DNA of 64,000 nucleotides from Neomoorella stamsii (GCF_002995805.1 NZ_PVXL01000072.1:1-64000), one strand, 5' to 3'. Counted from the first letter of the stretch, positions 52,011 to 60,795 are shown. Numbers and translations are program-made. Notes: generated from the sequence alone by a model not told the origin.

Positions 52011-52350
52011 CCACAAATTTAGCTTCAAAGGCCCGAACTTCCTCCTCAGTCTCGGGCCATTTTTCTATACCAAAAAATTCGCAGTCATGCATCCGTTTTT
52101 CCTCCTCTGTTAATGGTCTAGCCAATATTTGCACATTCCACATATCGTAACCGAATGGTGAGAAATAGCGCCGGATCACAACATGTGCACGCAATTCTTT
52201 CGGGTTCTTCTTGTCGGGAATATATACTATATCCCCTGGTAAAGGAGCTTTTTCCATAGGTATACTAAACAATTCTTCCAATCCACCCTGAGGGCTTTCT
52301 TGCAAAGCCATGGGTAAATGTCCCTGGGCTAAGTCAGGTTTTATCAACAT
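51988..52350 (-). CDS. Hypothetical protein in the moron insert
   Basis: 120 residues, unrecognised. It contains a beta-rich middle (PLPGDIVYIPDKKNPKELRA, HVVIRRYFSPFGYDMWNVQI) and an acidic helical end (EKWPETEEEVRAFEAKFVA). It overlaps the end of the small coiled-coil gene upstream by 17 bp. Confidence 0.68.
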   Translation of the reverse strand: MLIKPDLAQGHLPMALQESPQGGLEELFSIPMEKAPLPGDIVYIPDKKNPKELRAHVVIRRYFSPFGYDMWNVQILARPLTEEEKRMHDCEFFGIEKWPETEEEVRAFEAKFVAKSASKG

Positions 52351-52495
52351 TGGGTAACAGACCTCCTAAAACATTTCTTAGGCTTTTGGCAAGCTCCTCC
52401 ACCACTTTTTCAGGCTGAACCGAAACCTGCTCTTTTAGTTCGGCTACTTCTTTTTCTAATGCTAATAAGCGTTCTTCTATATTTTTGGCGGACAT
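52334..52495 (-). CDS. Small coiled-coil protein
   Basis: 53 residues from the ATG at 52495 (AGGAGG 9 bp upstream): SAKNIEERLLALEKEVAELK, then EQVSVQPEKVVEELAKSLRN. A heptad coil with an amphipathic tail. Real-looking because of the strong ribosome site. Unknown role. Confidence 0.7.
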   Translation of the reverse strand: MSAKNIEERLLALEKEVAELKEQVSVQPEKVVEELAKSLRNVLGGLLPNVDKT

Positions 52496-52514
52496 TATTA
52501 GTCGCCTCCTGCGT

Positions 52515-52901
52515 CTATCCTTTTTTCCCGGCCTGCCACCATTCTTTGAGCAGAGATTTTAACGAGGTGTCTTCGCTTGGGATGGAATCTGTCTTGTTAT
52601 CTGTAGGCTTATAAAAGTTCCAGGCTATAGCGTATTCTACATACGGACCAAGCCAAGAAACAACGATTAATACCACAAAAAACCATCCTAATGAAGAAGG
52701 AAATTCCATACCAAAAAGCATTGTTGCAAACATAACAATAAACGCCGAAACTATCGCTCGGCCAGCCCATATATAGATATTTACTTTCTCGCCATTCGGC
52801 AATGCATTCTTCTCAAAAAACCTTTCAAACCGTTCCTTTTCATGTGACATTAAGATCCCAGATAGCAAAAGTACTATTATTACTAGCAGGATTAACATCA
52901 T
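52515..52901 (-). CDS. Membrane protein in the moron insert
   Basis: 128 residues from the ATG at 52901 (GGAGGTG 6 bp upstream). Three hydrophobic segments (MLILLVIIVLLLSGILM, AIVSAFIVMFATMLFG, LGWFFVVLIVVSWLGPYVEY) and a soluble C-terminal tail. Possible superinfection exclusion or lysis-related protein; not recognised. Confidence 0.75.
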   Translation of the reverse strand: MMLILLVIIVLLLSGILMSHEKERFERFFEKNALPNGEKVNIYIWAGRAIVSAFIVMFATMLFGMEFPSSLGWFFVVLIVVSWLGPYVEYAIAWNFYKPTDNKTDSIPSEDTSLKSLLKEWWQAGKKG

Positions 52902-52960
52902 GATATCCACCTCCTGTTAATTATATTCTTGCTCAGGAGGTTTTTTCCTTTATCTGTTCA

Positions 52961-54853
52961 TCAGGGTCTATTAAAAAAACAAGCCTCTATTTTTTGGGCT
53001 ATCGCATCTGCAACCGCATCCGCTATTTCCTCAGCAGAAGCATCCCCTCCTGTTGAGCCATTAACTATTACCGTAACATTGTTGGTGATATTTGCGCTTC
53101 CAGATGATTGAATCCCCAGATATTTACCTGTGCGCTCCCATAGATTGATACCGCGATTACGATATTGGCCCGAAAGGGGAATAATCGCCTCTGGTCCTGC
53201 TTCCCCAGCAATAACGGGATAATTAACGATACCTCCAAATGCCCTGGCGCCTATGCTCTGACCACCAAAGACAGGGCCGGAGCCAGTATGGCTTTCTATG
53301 GTGCGAAAAGCCTCTAGTTGCGCTCGCGTATTACCTTCTATAGTTTTTTGCTCTATGATAGAAGTAATTAAATGCGAACCAAGAGCAGAAAATCCTCCTG
53401 CCACAAAGCCAACCCCAGCGCCAACTCCAGGTATAACAGACCCCATAGCAGCTCCACTAAGGCCTCCGGCTATAAAGGCTCCGATGGGGCTTTTTCGTAA
53501 CGTTTCTTCAAAAGATTTTATTAGAGTTATAGCCATCGTTTTCCCAACGGTTATCATTGCCGTTCCAAACCTTGGCGCCGCAGCTTCCACCCCAGCAGCT
53601 ATAAACTCACCAATCGAAGTTCCGATAGAATTAAGCTGCTCCTGCCCCCCACTATCCAGCCACTTCTGGATACTGTCCATAATGTCATCCCAAACAAACT
53701 TAACCTTGCCCCAAAAATCCAACCGCTGAAACTCCGGATTATCCAGGTAACGCCTCCTAATATACCCAAACGCTCTTTCGACGTTTCGTATAAGCGCCTC
53801 GCCGGCTTCCCTGGCGGTCCGTTCAAGGGTATTTCCCCAGCGTTCAACGGTAGCCTGGTTCTGCTCAAACCATTCTACCAAACGCAATACCTTCGGCTGG
53901 ATAGCCTGGCGCAGGCCCTCACCCCAGCGGTAAAGAATTTGCATGCTAAAGGTATCCTTAATGGTGCTCCACAACCCCAGGAGAGACACACTCTGATTAC
54001 GCATCATGTCCTTAAACCGCTCATTCATGCCTTCCACAAGGGCTTTGATCGCAGCATCGGCCGTAATGCCAGCCTTACCAAGGTTCTCCATCTGTTTTGC
54101 GCTAAGACCGAACTTCTTCTGCAAAATATCATAGGCCGGAATACCGATCTCCGTCAGTTGCATAATTTCCTCGGCACTAACCTTGCCCTTAGCCCTCATC
54201 TGCCCCAGTGCCCTGACAGCCCTGTCAATACCCTCAGCACCAACGCCCAGCCCGGCTGCGGCATTGCCAATGGCCGTCATCATGGGCACTACATCCTGGG
54301 CCGCAAAGCCAAAAGCCAGGAGCAGGCGGCTGCTTTCTTGTAGCTGCGGGAATTCAAATGGGGTCTTGGCGGCAAAGAGCTGCAATTCCTTTAAAAATGC
54401 TGTAGCTTTTTCCGCACTTCCCAGCATGGTTGTAAAGCCAATCCTCGCCTGTTCCATGTTGCCGGCCAGTTCCAGCGGGGCTTTGACCAGCCCGGCAGTT
54501 ATTGCGGCCCCTCCAACACCGATTCCCAATAACCCCAGGGGAGAAGTCAATATACCAGTAAGACGCCTGATGGCACCGAACGCAGTATCTTTAATCCCCA
54601 GGGTTATGTTCCAGGCCCTACTCGTAATACCCCGCAACCCACGGCCCACCTTCTCAATGATGGGCATGGCCCTGTCCAGGACCGACAGCCTCAACCTATA
54701 CTCCCTGGCCGCCATCTGCCGCAGGCGCTGGTTAGTTCGCTCTGCGCTTCTCTGGAACTTGTTTACCCTCTCCTGGGCCTGCCGGAGGGGGGCTTCGGTC
54801 TGGTCATGCACGATAATAGGTATCTCAATACGGTATACTTCACTTTCGGCCAC
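52961..54853 (-). CDS. xkdO: Tape measure protein
   Basis: 630 residues. The N-terminal coiled part (APLRQAQERVNKFQRSAERT) is followed by the tape-measure domain (GNMEQARIGFTTMLGSAEKA, AAKTPFEFPQLQESSRLLLA, EIMQLTEIGIPAYDILQKKF). Membrane-like glycine-rich segments (GAFIAGGLSGAAMGSVIPGV) lie near the end. Its length sets tail length. GTG start at 54853, inside the frameshifted chaperone extension. Confidence 0.93.
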   Translation of the reverse strand: MAESEVYRIEIPIIVHDQTEAPLRQAQERVNKFQRSAERTNQRLRQMAAREYRLRLSVLDRAMPIIEKVGRGLRGITSRAWNITLGIKDTAFGAIRRLTGILTSPLGLLGIGVGGAAITAGLVKAPLELAGNMEQARIGFTTMLGSAEKATAFLKELQLFAAKTPFEFPQLQESSRLLLAFGFAAQDVVPMMTAIGNAAAGLGVGAEGIDRAVRALGQMRAKGKVSAEEIMQLTEIGIPAYDILQKKFGLSAKQMENLGKAGITADAAIKALVEGMNERFKDMMRNQSVSLLGLWSTIKDTFSMQILYRWGEGLRQAIQPKVLRLVEWFEQNQATVERWGNTLERTAREAGEALIRNVERAFGYIRRRYLDNPEFQRLDFWGKVKFVWDDIMDSIQKWLDSGGQEQLNSIGTSIGEFIAAGVEAAAPRFGTAMITVGKTMAITLIKSFEETLRKSPIGAFIAGGLSGAAMGSVIPGVGAGVGFVAGGFSALGSHLITSIIEQKTIEGNTRAQLEAFRTIESHTGSGPVFGGQSIGARAFGGIVNYPVIAGEAGPEAIIPLSGQYRNRGINLWERTGKYLGIQSSGSANITNNVTVIVNGSTGGDASAEEIADAVADAIAQKIEACFFNRP

Positions 54854-55513
54854 CGCCCTTCGCCCTCCTTTCGGCCTCTTTCCTTATTTCTTCCTCAGCC
54901 TCTAGTTGCGCTCGCATGGAAGCAAGTATAAAGGCCCTGACTTTGTAGGGCTTGGCATAGAACTCATCGGGGGTGATGCCTACCCGCTGAAAGATATGGT
55001 GAAGCAGGGTAGCCCGGCCCCCTGCTTCTATGAGTTTTTTAGGGTTTCTTCGGTATCGGCCCGATCCTCATCGTTATAGCCGCTCAACTGTTCAATAAGC
55101 GTAATCACATCCTCTTTTTCGCCCCGGCGCAGGACCTTATCCACAATCATCCAGCCGGTAGTCACATCGGCCTTCCGCCAGAGGTCCTTGTTGTCCCAAA
55201 GCCATTTTTTGTCGTCAGGGTGCGTGGCAGTATAAATCAGCATAGAATTGTACTTAGCGGCGTTAAACTCCCCGGGAGTAGCCAGGCCACCGAGGCGCCG
55301 GTTCTTAACCGTCCTGGTGGCCGCGTTGCGACAGTTATCCATCTCCTCGTCGGTCAGGCCCCGCACCCGGAAGGCGAACAACTTTTTGCCGTCGCGGACC
55401 ACGTTAAATGTCTCATAGTGCGTTATCGTCTCCATGGCTTCCAGGACGCCACCCACGTCCTGGAGGATAGTATTCTCTGCTGCAAGCAATTCATCGCGGT
55501 ATTCGTCGCTCAT
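54840..55513 (-). CDS. Tail assembly chaperone, -1 frameshift fusion product
   Basis: Formed from the 55028-55513 frame by a -1 shift at A AAA AAC (plus-strand 55034-55040). The second frame adds about 66 residues (KKLIEAGGRATLLHHIFQRV, GITPDEFYAKPYKVRAFILA, ending KGGGRK) to a stop at 54840-54842. This is the G/GT arrangement of long-tailed phages, where the fusion holds the tape measure during tail assembly. The extension overlaps the tape-measure start by 14 bp. Confidence 0.85.
55028..55513 (-). CDS. xkdN: Tail assembly chaperone (XkdN type), short form
   Basis: 161 residues; XkdN-like: ENTILQDVGGVLEAMETITH, FRVRGLTDEEMDNCRNAATR, EFNAAKYNSMLIYTATHPDD. Ends just after the slippery heptamer A AAA AAC, as expected for the G protein of a G/GT pair. 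Confidence 0.92.
   Translation of the reverse strand: MSDEYRDELLAAENTILQDVGGVLEAMETITHYETFNVVRDGKKLFAFRVRGLTDEEMDNCRNAATRTVKNRRLGGLATPGEFNAAKYNSMLIYTATHPDDKKWLWDNKDLWRKADVTTGWMIVDKVLRRGEKEDVITLIEQLSGYNDEDRADTEETLKNS
55034..55040 (-). promoter_or_regulatory. Programmed -1 frameshift site
   Basis: On the minus strand the codons CTA AAA AAC contain the heptamer A AAA AAC four codons before the... stop TAG two codons later. The -1 frame is open for about 200 bp and homologous to tail chaperone extensions. Confidence 0.85.
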
Positions 55514-55533
55514 TCAAGACCCCTCCTGAATTT

Positions 55534-55974
55534 TTAGTGCCCACGCAGGACGCCCATAAAATTGAGCACTGCGTCCTCTTCGCCGTCATCAAGCCCGCCA
55601 ATAATCTTCTGCAGCAACCTTGCATCCTTCACCACTGTTTCCGTAAAAGTAAGAGTTACGCTATAGCCCTGTGGAATGCCCCACTTAATTTTTTTACCCG
55701 CAGGCTGGTAGTCAGTGTTCTCAAAATTGCTCTGGGCCTGCCACTCATTTACTTCGGCCAGGAAATTGCCATCACCGTCATAAAGCTCACCGTCATAGCC
55801 GCGCAGGATATGGCGCGGGTCAAAGGTACCGGAATCAAGCAAACTCTGTAAATCCGGCGGCTCATTTACCCTAAACGACCAGGCTCGGGTAATGATATCA
55901 CCCGTCTTCACATTGGCAATATCTATATTCCCCTCAGGTACGCAGGAGCGAAAAACATAACGTCCATCACTCAC
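55534..55974 (-). CDS. xkdM: Tail tube protein (XkdM type)
   Basis: 146 residues of the DUF2001/XkdM family: GNFLAEVNEWQAQSNFENTD, GYSVTLTFTETVVKDARLLQ. Polymerises into the inner tube. Lies 13 bp after the sheath gene. Confidence 0.92.
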   Translation of the reverse strand: MSDGRYVFRSCVPEGNIDIANVKTGDIITRAWSFRVNEPPDLQSLLDSGTFDPRHILRGYDGELYDGDGNFLAEVNEWQAQSNFENTDYQPAGKKIKWGIPQGYSVTLTFTETVVKDARLLQKIIGGLDDGEEDAVLNFMGVLRGH

Positions 55975-55987
55975 TTAACCCACCTCC

Positions 55988-57421
55988 CTACTGCTGCTCC
56001 GATGGAGGAGCAAACCTAAAAGCAAAGGTCGCATAAACCTTCTCGGCGCTGTCCAGGTCATCAACCTGGGCCACGAACCAAGCGCTATCGCCGGCTGGCG
56101 GGTTATTCGGGTCCTCGTAAATCGTACCGGCCAGCAAAGCGCCCTCGGCAATCATGGTGTTAATAATCCCCTGGGCTGAAGCAATGAGCGTAGCCCTGCC
56201 ATCCGGGCTGTTGTTGATCTTTCCGATGAGCGGATCCCAAGTGGCCGCGATGCGGTCCATCAGGTTGTCCCTGGTGCGCACCCGGCGGATCTTCTTCCAG
56301 CCGGCGTCCATGTCGGCAGTAGGAGTTACAAAGGTATTGATGCCGTACTCAATCTGCACCTGCTTCTGCGCCGACATGGTAAACACCAGGGCGCCGGACT
56401 GGATGGCCTGCTCTATTTCAGCGTTGGTGAGGGCTCCCACCAGTTCGGTGGCATTACGTACTACCGCATGAGTGAGGCTGTCAGTTATTTGCGCCGCAGC
56501 CACCATGCCGGCCACCCGGGCAGCCGCCTTGTAACCCTCCCTGGCCACCCCGTCGGAACCCTTAAAGCCGTTGGCCACGTAGATAATTGGCGGGTCGTTA
56601 AAGGCTGCAGCATTAGCCAAGCGAGTAGTCAAGGCAACACTGGTAGGTTCGCCCACGACCGCAAGCACCCGCTTGCCTTCGTTCCGTACCCGGTCAATAT
56701 AGGTCTGTACTGTAGTATGAGTTGCTGGGTCTTCGGTATCCACGGCCAGGACATTCCAATCAATTGCCTCGATAGCACTCAAACCGGCACTGTAATCCGT
56801 ACCCGTTACCGTGGGATCCGTACCACCGGCCAGGGCTTGCTGATTAATGGCCGCCAGGGTGCCGTTGCCGTCCGCCAGTTTGGTAGCTGTAATCCAGGGA
56901 CTATTCGATGCAGTCACGGCGTCCACCAGGGCCTGGGGCTCGCCTGTGCCCTTGGCGAAGGTAATGGTCTGCCGCAAAGTGGTGCCCTCGTAGACCAGTA
57001 ACTCTCGCTTTGTGGCATCAGTTAGAGAATCCCGGATGGTTATTTTGAAGTCATTGCCTCTGATACCCTCATACTTGGCGGTCAGAGTAACAACATCCGC
57101 CGGAGTAGCCGCGGTATCTTTGAGGGTTAGTGTAGCCTTAGTCCCGCCGGTCCCCAGGCGATATGCCAGAACCCGCCGGCAGCCGCCACGGAAAGCCTCT
57201 GCCGCCACGTCCAGGGTGCCACCGCTGCCATAGGTGGCGGTAATAGCATCGGCGTTTTCCAGGGTTACCACCTGGCCCAAGGGCCCCCAGGATGCCCGCA
57301 GCAAAGCCGCCACTATGCCCTGAGGTACCACGGCCACAGCAGGTTCCCCGATATTCGTTACTCGAACGTACACACCGGGACGGATCTTCTGCTCGCCTAC
57401 CTGAAATACAGAACCTGCCAC
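55988..57421 (-). CDS. xkdK: Contractile tail sheath protein (XkdK type)
   Basis: 477 residues. N-terminal sheath motif RPGVYVRVTNIG, then a beta insert (about 95-205) of the type KYEGIRGNDFKITI ... QALAGGTDPTV, then DWNVLAVDTEDPATHTTVQT, VGEPTSVALTTRLANAA, and C-terminal TWDPLIGKINNSPDGRATLI. The presence of a sheath makes this a myovirus-type tail. Confidence 0.95.
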   Translation of the reverse strand: MAGSVFQVGEQKIRPGVYVRVTNIGEPAVAVVPQGIVAALLRASWGPLGQVVTLENADAITATYGSGGTLDVAAEAFRGGCRRVLAYRLGTGGTKATLTLKDTAATPADVVTLTAKYEGIRGNDFKITIRDSLTDATKRELLVYEGTTLRQTITFAKGTGEPQALVDAVTASNSPWITATKLADGNGTLAAINQQALAGGTDPTVTGTDYSAGLSAIEAIDWNVLAVDTEDPATHTTVQTYIDRVRNEGKRVLAVVGEPTSVALTTRLANAAAFNDPPIIYVANGFKGSDGVAREGYKAAARVAGMVAAAQITDSLTHAVVRNATELVGALTNAEIEQAIQSGALVFTMSAQKQVQIEYGINTFVTPTADMDAGWKKIRRVRTRDNLMDRIAATWDPLIGKINNSPDGRATLIASAQGIINTMIAEGALLAGTIYEDPNNPPAGDSAWFVAQVDDLDSAEKVYATFAFRFAPPSEQQ

Positions 57422-57425
57422 TTAA

Positions 57426-57608
57426 TCACACCTTCCTTTCCAGAAATGCTTTGATTGCCGCTTCTGCCTCTGCCCGGGTCATGGTATCCTTGCCGGCAAG
57501 GCGCAGGGCGCCGGCAACGACTTCGGGCTTGACTCCAAAAGAAGAAGCCGCGTTGATTAACTCATCGCGGCTGTAAAGTGCCTCATTACTGCTTTTTTGT
57601 CCCGCCAT
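57426..57608 (-). CDS. YqzN/YkzM-domain small protein
   Basis: 60 residues: EALYSRDELINAASSFGVKP, EVVAGALRLAGKDTMTRAEA. Matches the small proteins found just before the sheath gene in skin and PBSX. Its start codon overlaps the previous stop (TAATG). Unknown role, structural context. Confidence 0.85.
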   Translation of the reverse strand: MAGQKSSNEALYSRDELINAASSFGVKPEVVAGALRLAGKDTMTRAEAEAAIKAFLERKV

Positions 57609-58459
57609 TATGTCACCTCCCCGGTTGTGGCGCCGCTGACAACAGCCCTATTCAGTATTGGATCTGCAGGTTTAGCAATCAAAACGCCGTACCTCCCTGT
57701 CACCCTCATTTGTCCCGTCCGCAGGTAATCCGCCGTGCTATCGGCGGCAATATTAGTAATAAACATCGGTGACCCGTCATCCATGGTCAAGCGCCTGGTG
57801 GCAGCCAATCTCTCGACCAAACGTTTTAACCATACCAGCCTGCCCTTTGCTGTAGGCGCAATAATATGCCCCATAACTGTAGCGTCATACCAGGCTACGC
57901 TTTGCTGCTGTTGTGCCACCTGGTGGCCAGCAAAGCGCCAGTAAAGGGCCGGGGTGTTATCAGTAGGTGCCCATGCAGCAGGGTCAATCTGGACTTCCGG
58001 GAAAGTCGCGGCAACCCAGGAATTGAGGGCCGCTACCGGATCTGGTGAGGTAGTGGTCTGCACCTGAAATGCCAGGGCCACATTCTGGACCAGCACCCGG
58101 AACCCAAACAAAAATCTATCTCGCTGGTCTCTATCATAGATAGCAGGCACTTCCTGGAACTGGGCGGCGTAATTACCGCCAGAAGTCACGATAATCCCCG
58201 TGGAAGGCCGAATTAAATATCCCAGCAGGCGCCAGATGCGTTCATAGCCCACCTGGTGATCTTTGGTGCGAAGTTGAATGTATAATTCTCGCCATGCTTC
58301 CGGGGGCTCCTGCAAACCCGTTCCGCCTGTGTCAAATATAGTTACGGTTTCATCTGGCTCATCCGGCTGCATATCAACAAAGAGATTTTGCCCAAAGGTT
58401 CCCTCGCCAAGGCTTTCAAAATACTGGACGATGTCACGGGCAACTACTGCAGCGGTCAC
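57608..58459 (-). CDS. Tail terminator-like fusion protein (XkdJ-like)
   Basis: 283 residues. The N-terminal half (VARDIVQYFESLGEGTFGQN, YERIWRLLGYLIRP, FLFGFRVLVQNVALAF) resembles minor-capsid/tail-completion proteins. The C-terminal half (VWLKRLVERLAATRRLTMDD, GSPMFITNI, RVTGRYGVL) resembles another tail terminator domain. Usually these are two genes or one short gene, so I read a fusion of two connector modules. Confidence 0.75.
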   Translation of the reverse strand: MTAAVVARDIVQYFESLGEGTFGQNLFVDMQPDEPDETVTIFDTGGTGLQEPPEAWRELYIQLRTKDHQVGYERIWRLLGYLIRPSTGIIVTSGGNYAAQFQEVPAIYDRDQRDRFLFGFRVLVQNVALAFQVQTTTSPDPVAALNSWVAATFPEVQIDPAAWAPTDNTPALYWRFAGHQVAQQQQSVAWYDATVMGHIIAPTAKGRLVWLKRLVERLAATRRLTMDDGSPMFITNIAADSTADYLRTGQMRVTGRYGVLIAKPADPILNRAVVSGATTGEVT

Positions 58460-58960
58460 TTACCCCAGCTCCTCTTTTAGGGCCTTCTTCACGCTACGAA
58501 GAACGTACTTTCCTACCTTATCAATGTTTTGTTCAACAGTCCGTTTCATCCAGGGGTTACCTTTATAACCCGGGTGGCGAACCCTTTTAGCAAACACCAC
58601 TGCTGCTCTTTTTTTGCTTACCACCAACCGCCCTGTCTTGCTACGATACAGCGGTTTGCGATCTTTTAGCCGCATACCGGCAACCGGGATAAAAGCTAGA
58701 GCCTTTGCTTCTCGGGGGATAATCTCATGGGGTTTTGAACCTTCATGTACCGCAACAGCGTAGGGTGTGTTAGCTGAAATGCTTACCATCATACGATCTC
58801 GATAGGGTGTTACAGTCTGGCTTCGCCGTAAGGTACCGGTTTTTATGGGTGTATTGTTAATAATTTTAGTTAAAAGCCCCTCAGTAGCGGTATACAAAGC
58901 GTCAAAAGCGGCCCTTTTCACTATTTGAGAAATCTGCTCCCCCGTCGGAAAGTCCCTCAC
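58460..58960 (-). CDS. xkdI: HK97 gp10-like neck protein (XkdI type)
   Basis: 166 residues: LLTKIINNTPIKTGTLRRSQ, SISANTPYAVAVHEGSKPHE, RHPGYKGNPWMKRTVEQNID. The gp10-like family joins head to tail. Overlaps the upstream gene by 4 bp. Confidence 0.92.
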   Translation of the reverse strand: MRDFPTGEQISQIVKRAAFDALYTATEGLLTKIINNTPIKTGTLRRSQTVTPYRDRMMVSISANTPYAVAVHEGSKPHEIIPREAKALAFIPVAGMRLKDRKPLYRSKTGRLVVSKKRAAVVFAKRVRHPGYKGNPWMKRTVEQNIDKVGKYVLRSVKKALKEELG

Positions 58961-59250
58961 ACCGCCACCTCCCGGTAAAGCAACTTGCCATCCAGGCCTG
59001 GCGTTTCGCTAACCGCTATTACCGGCCATTCTCTACCCCCATACTCCAGAACATCTCCCGGTTGGACTGCTTCCAGACAAAAAACCCGCGCCTCGCTAAT
59101 TACTTCCTCGCCCTGCTTATTGCGCACCATACGGCGTCGGCTTTCCCACCTAACCCGGATATTTATGGGATCTGCAAAAACAGGCTGGTACCCGTTATTC
59201 CCAATCACCTGCTTCCAGGTAACCATCTGATTAAGATATAGCCCAATCAC
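58957..59250 (-). CDS. xkdH: Head closure protein (XkdH type)
   Basis: 97 residues from the GTG at 59250 (IGLYLNQMVTWKQVIGNNGY), which overlaps the upstream stop as GTGA. The longer frame to 59295 lies over the previous gene and lacks family similarity. Residues INIRVRWESRRRMVRNKQGE are typical of head-closure proteins. Confidence 0.85.
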   Translation of the reverse strand: MIGLYLNQMVTWKQVIGNNGYQPVFADPINIRVRWESRRRMVRNKQGEEVISEARVFCLEAVQPGDVLEYGGREWPVIAVSETPGLDGKLLYREVAV

Positions 59251-59594
59251 CGCAGCCCACCAGCCTTCAAGCTTGGTCCCCGCAGAAAATACCATGCCTG
59301 CGGGGCAATGGCAGGGTCATGCCGTGGCTTATAGATTTCGGTGAGGCTCCCGATATTGGCGTGGGCTACACCGGCCTGCTGCAGTTTAGCACGCTCGTCT
59401 CCTTCCAGGAGCCAGATCGCCTGTTCATACACCGCATAAGAAAACCGGGTAGCATCTACCCGGTCTCTATAGAGCTCAAGTTGCCTTTCGGCGGTTAACA
59501 GTGCCTTTTCTTTGTCGGTCTGGCTTGCGCTCTCCCACGCTTGGCTGTTCAGCCGCTGGCTGAAGTATAGGTTCGCTCCCGCCAGGTCCGCCAT
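59247..59594 (-). CDS. Head-tail connector protein (gp6/YqbG-like)
   Basis: 115 residues: DLAGANLYFSQRLNSQAWES, DKEKALLTAERQLELYRDRV, FSYAVYEQAIWLLEG. Helical connector family. The ATG at 59594 has AGAGGTGG 6 bp upstream. Confidence 0.85.
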   Translation of the reverse strand: MADLAGANLYFSQRLNSQAWESASQTDKEKALLTAERQLELYRDRVDATRFSYAVYEQAIWLLEGDERAKLQQAGVAHANIGSLTEIYKPRHDPAIAPQAWYFLRGPSLKAGGLR

Positions 59595-59751
59595 CGTTTA
59601 CCACCTCTTCGGGCTCTTCGGGTTCGGGCAGGATGCGCCCGGCGCCGGATTTCTCCAGGTGCCGGGCGTCCGCCTCGCCAACTTTAATTATCTCGCCCGG
59701 GCCGTACAGGCCGCCGTTGTGCCGCACATAGCCGATCAGCTCAACTCGCAT
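59476..59751 (-). CDS. Small phage protein, 3' part overlapping the connector gene
   Basis: 91 residues. The N-terminal 45 (VELIGYVRHNGGLYGPGEII, EADARHLEKSGAGRI) resemble the zinc-ribbon protein at 42990. The C-terminal part is proline/charge-rich and lies in the 119 bp overlap with the connector gene in another frame. The overlap is long, so the real end may be altered by a frameshift. Confidence 0.65.
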   Translation of the reverse strand: MRVELIGYVRHNGGLYGPGEIIKVGEADARHLEKSGAGRILPEPEEPEEVVNDGGPGGSEPILQPAAEQPSVGERKPDRQRKGTVNRRKAT

Positions 59752-59754
59752 GGC

Positions 59755-60795
59755 TTACGCCTCGCTCAAGACCACGCCGATGAAGATGGTGTCGGCCATG
59801 GGGAACGTCGGGATGCTGGTAGCCGCAGCCTTAGTCCACACCGCAGGCGGCTCACTCTCCTGGGTGACGATGGCGTAGATGCCGGCCGCTTCCCGGGCAT
59901 CCACTTCGGGATCAAGCAACGCCTCCGCTGTCGGCCCCATCAGTGTTTCACCCAGAGAATTCGGCGGCAGGAGCACAAACCGGGTGCTCGGGAAGAACCG
60001 CACCGTGCTGATGGTACCGTCCTCCGCCTGGACTCTCACCTGCAAGTCGTAGGTTGCAATCCTGGGCAGGTCCAGAGTCGCTAGGAGGTCATTCACCTGG
60101 TTTAGGCTGACCGCCCGAGTGCCGCCCTGGTCGCCGTAGATCATTTTGCGGATCTGGGCATTCTGGATCAGGTGGCTTGCTACCACATTGGAGGTCAGCG
60201 CCCTGGTGGGCCGGATGCCAGTATCGGCTACGACTGTATCAACCCACCGCTGGATATCGTCCACCGGGGTTGCATTGACATGGTCGCTCCACAGGGCGGT
60301 GCCAGACAGGGTTTCCTTATGAGTAGTAGGCACCCCGTAATCAACATTCATAATGACCCCGTTTTCATTCAGGGTCAACTGCCCGTAGGCCACGGCGTCC
60401 ATGCGCATTTTTTCGATGCGGGCCTGGACGGCGTCAATCATATTGTCCAGGTCGTTGTAAAGCTGGTTGCGGACCATATCCACATCGCCGGCGCCTTCAC
60501 GCTTTAGGGCAATCAGCATCCGCTCATCCAGGTTGATCTTCCGCTTAATGGGCGGGATCTCGCCGCTAATCTTGGCCGCCCCATCGCGGCTGGCGATCTG
60601 TGCCTCAGCCCCGAAGGCCTGGACACTGGCCATTACCGGGAGCAAGTTCTGGCTCTTCCAGTAATCGAAAGTCAGTTCGTTGACCGTATTTACCGGAAAC
60701 AGGGTCGGCCCTACGTAATTCCGGGGTTGCCGCGCCCGGGCGTAGGCCAGGGTAGCTTTGCGACTGAATTCTTTAAGCAGTTCATTCACTCCCAT
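59755..60795 (-). CDS. Major capsid protein (phage protein E type)
   Basis: 346 residues of the major capsid E family: YVGPTLFPVNTVNELTFDYW, ISGEIPPIKRKINLDERMLI, TGIRPTRALTSNVVASHLIQ, VRFFPSTRFVLLPPNSLGET, and C-terminal EPPAVWTKAAATSIPTFPMA. HK97-like fold expected. The best conserved gene of the head block. Confidence 0.93.
   Translation of the reverse strand: MGVNELLKEFSRKATLAYARARQPRNYVGPTLFPVNTVNELTFDYWKSQNLLPVMASVQAFGAEAQIASRDGAAKISGEIPPIKRKINLDERMLIALKREGAGDVDMVRNQLYNDLDNMIDAVQARIEKMRMDAVAYGQLTLNENGVIMNVDYGVPTTHKETLSGTALWSDHVNATPVDDIQRWVDTVVADTGIRPTRALTSNVVASHLIQNAQIRKMIYGDQGGTRAVSLNQVNDLLATLDLPRIATYDLQVRVQAEDGTISTVRFFPSTRFVLLPPNSLGETLMGPTAEALLDPEVDAREAAGIYAIVTQESEPPAVWTKAAATSIPTFPMADTIFIGVVLSEA

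Larger units (their letters stand above)
51702..52960. other. Accessory insert between tape measure and XkdP
   Basis: In PBSX-like phages xkdO and xkdP are adjacent. Here about 1.2 kb holds four small genes of no known tail family, one of them on the plus strand. I read it as a moron insertion. Confidence 0.7.
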
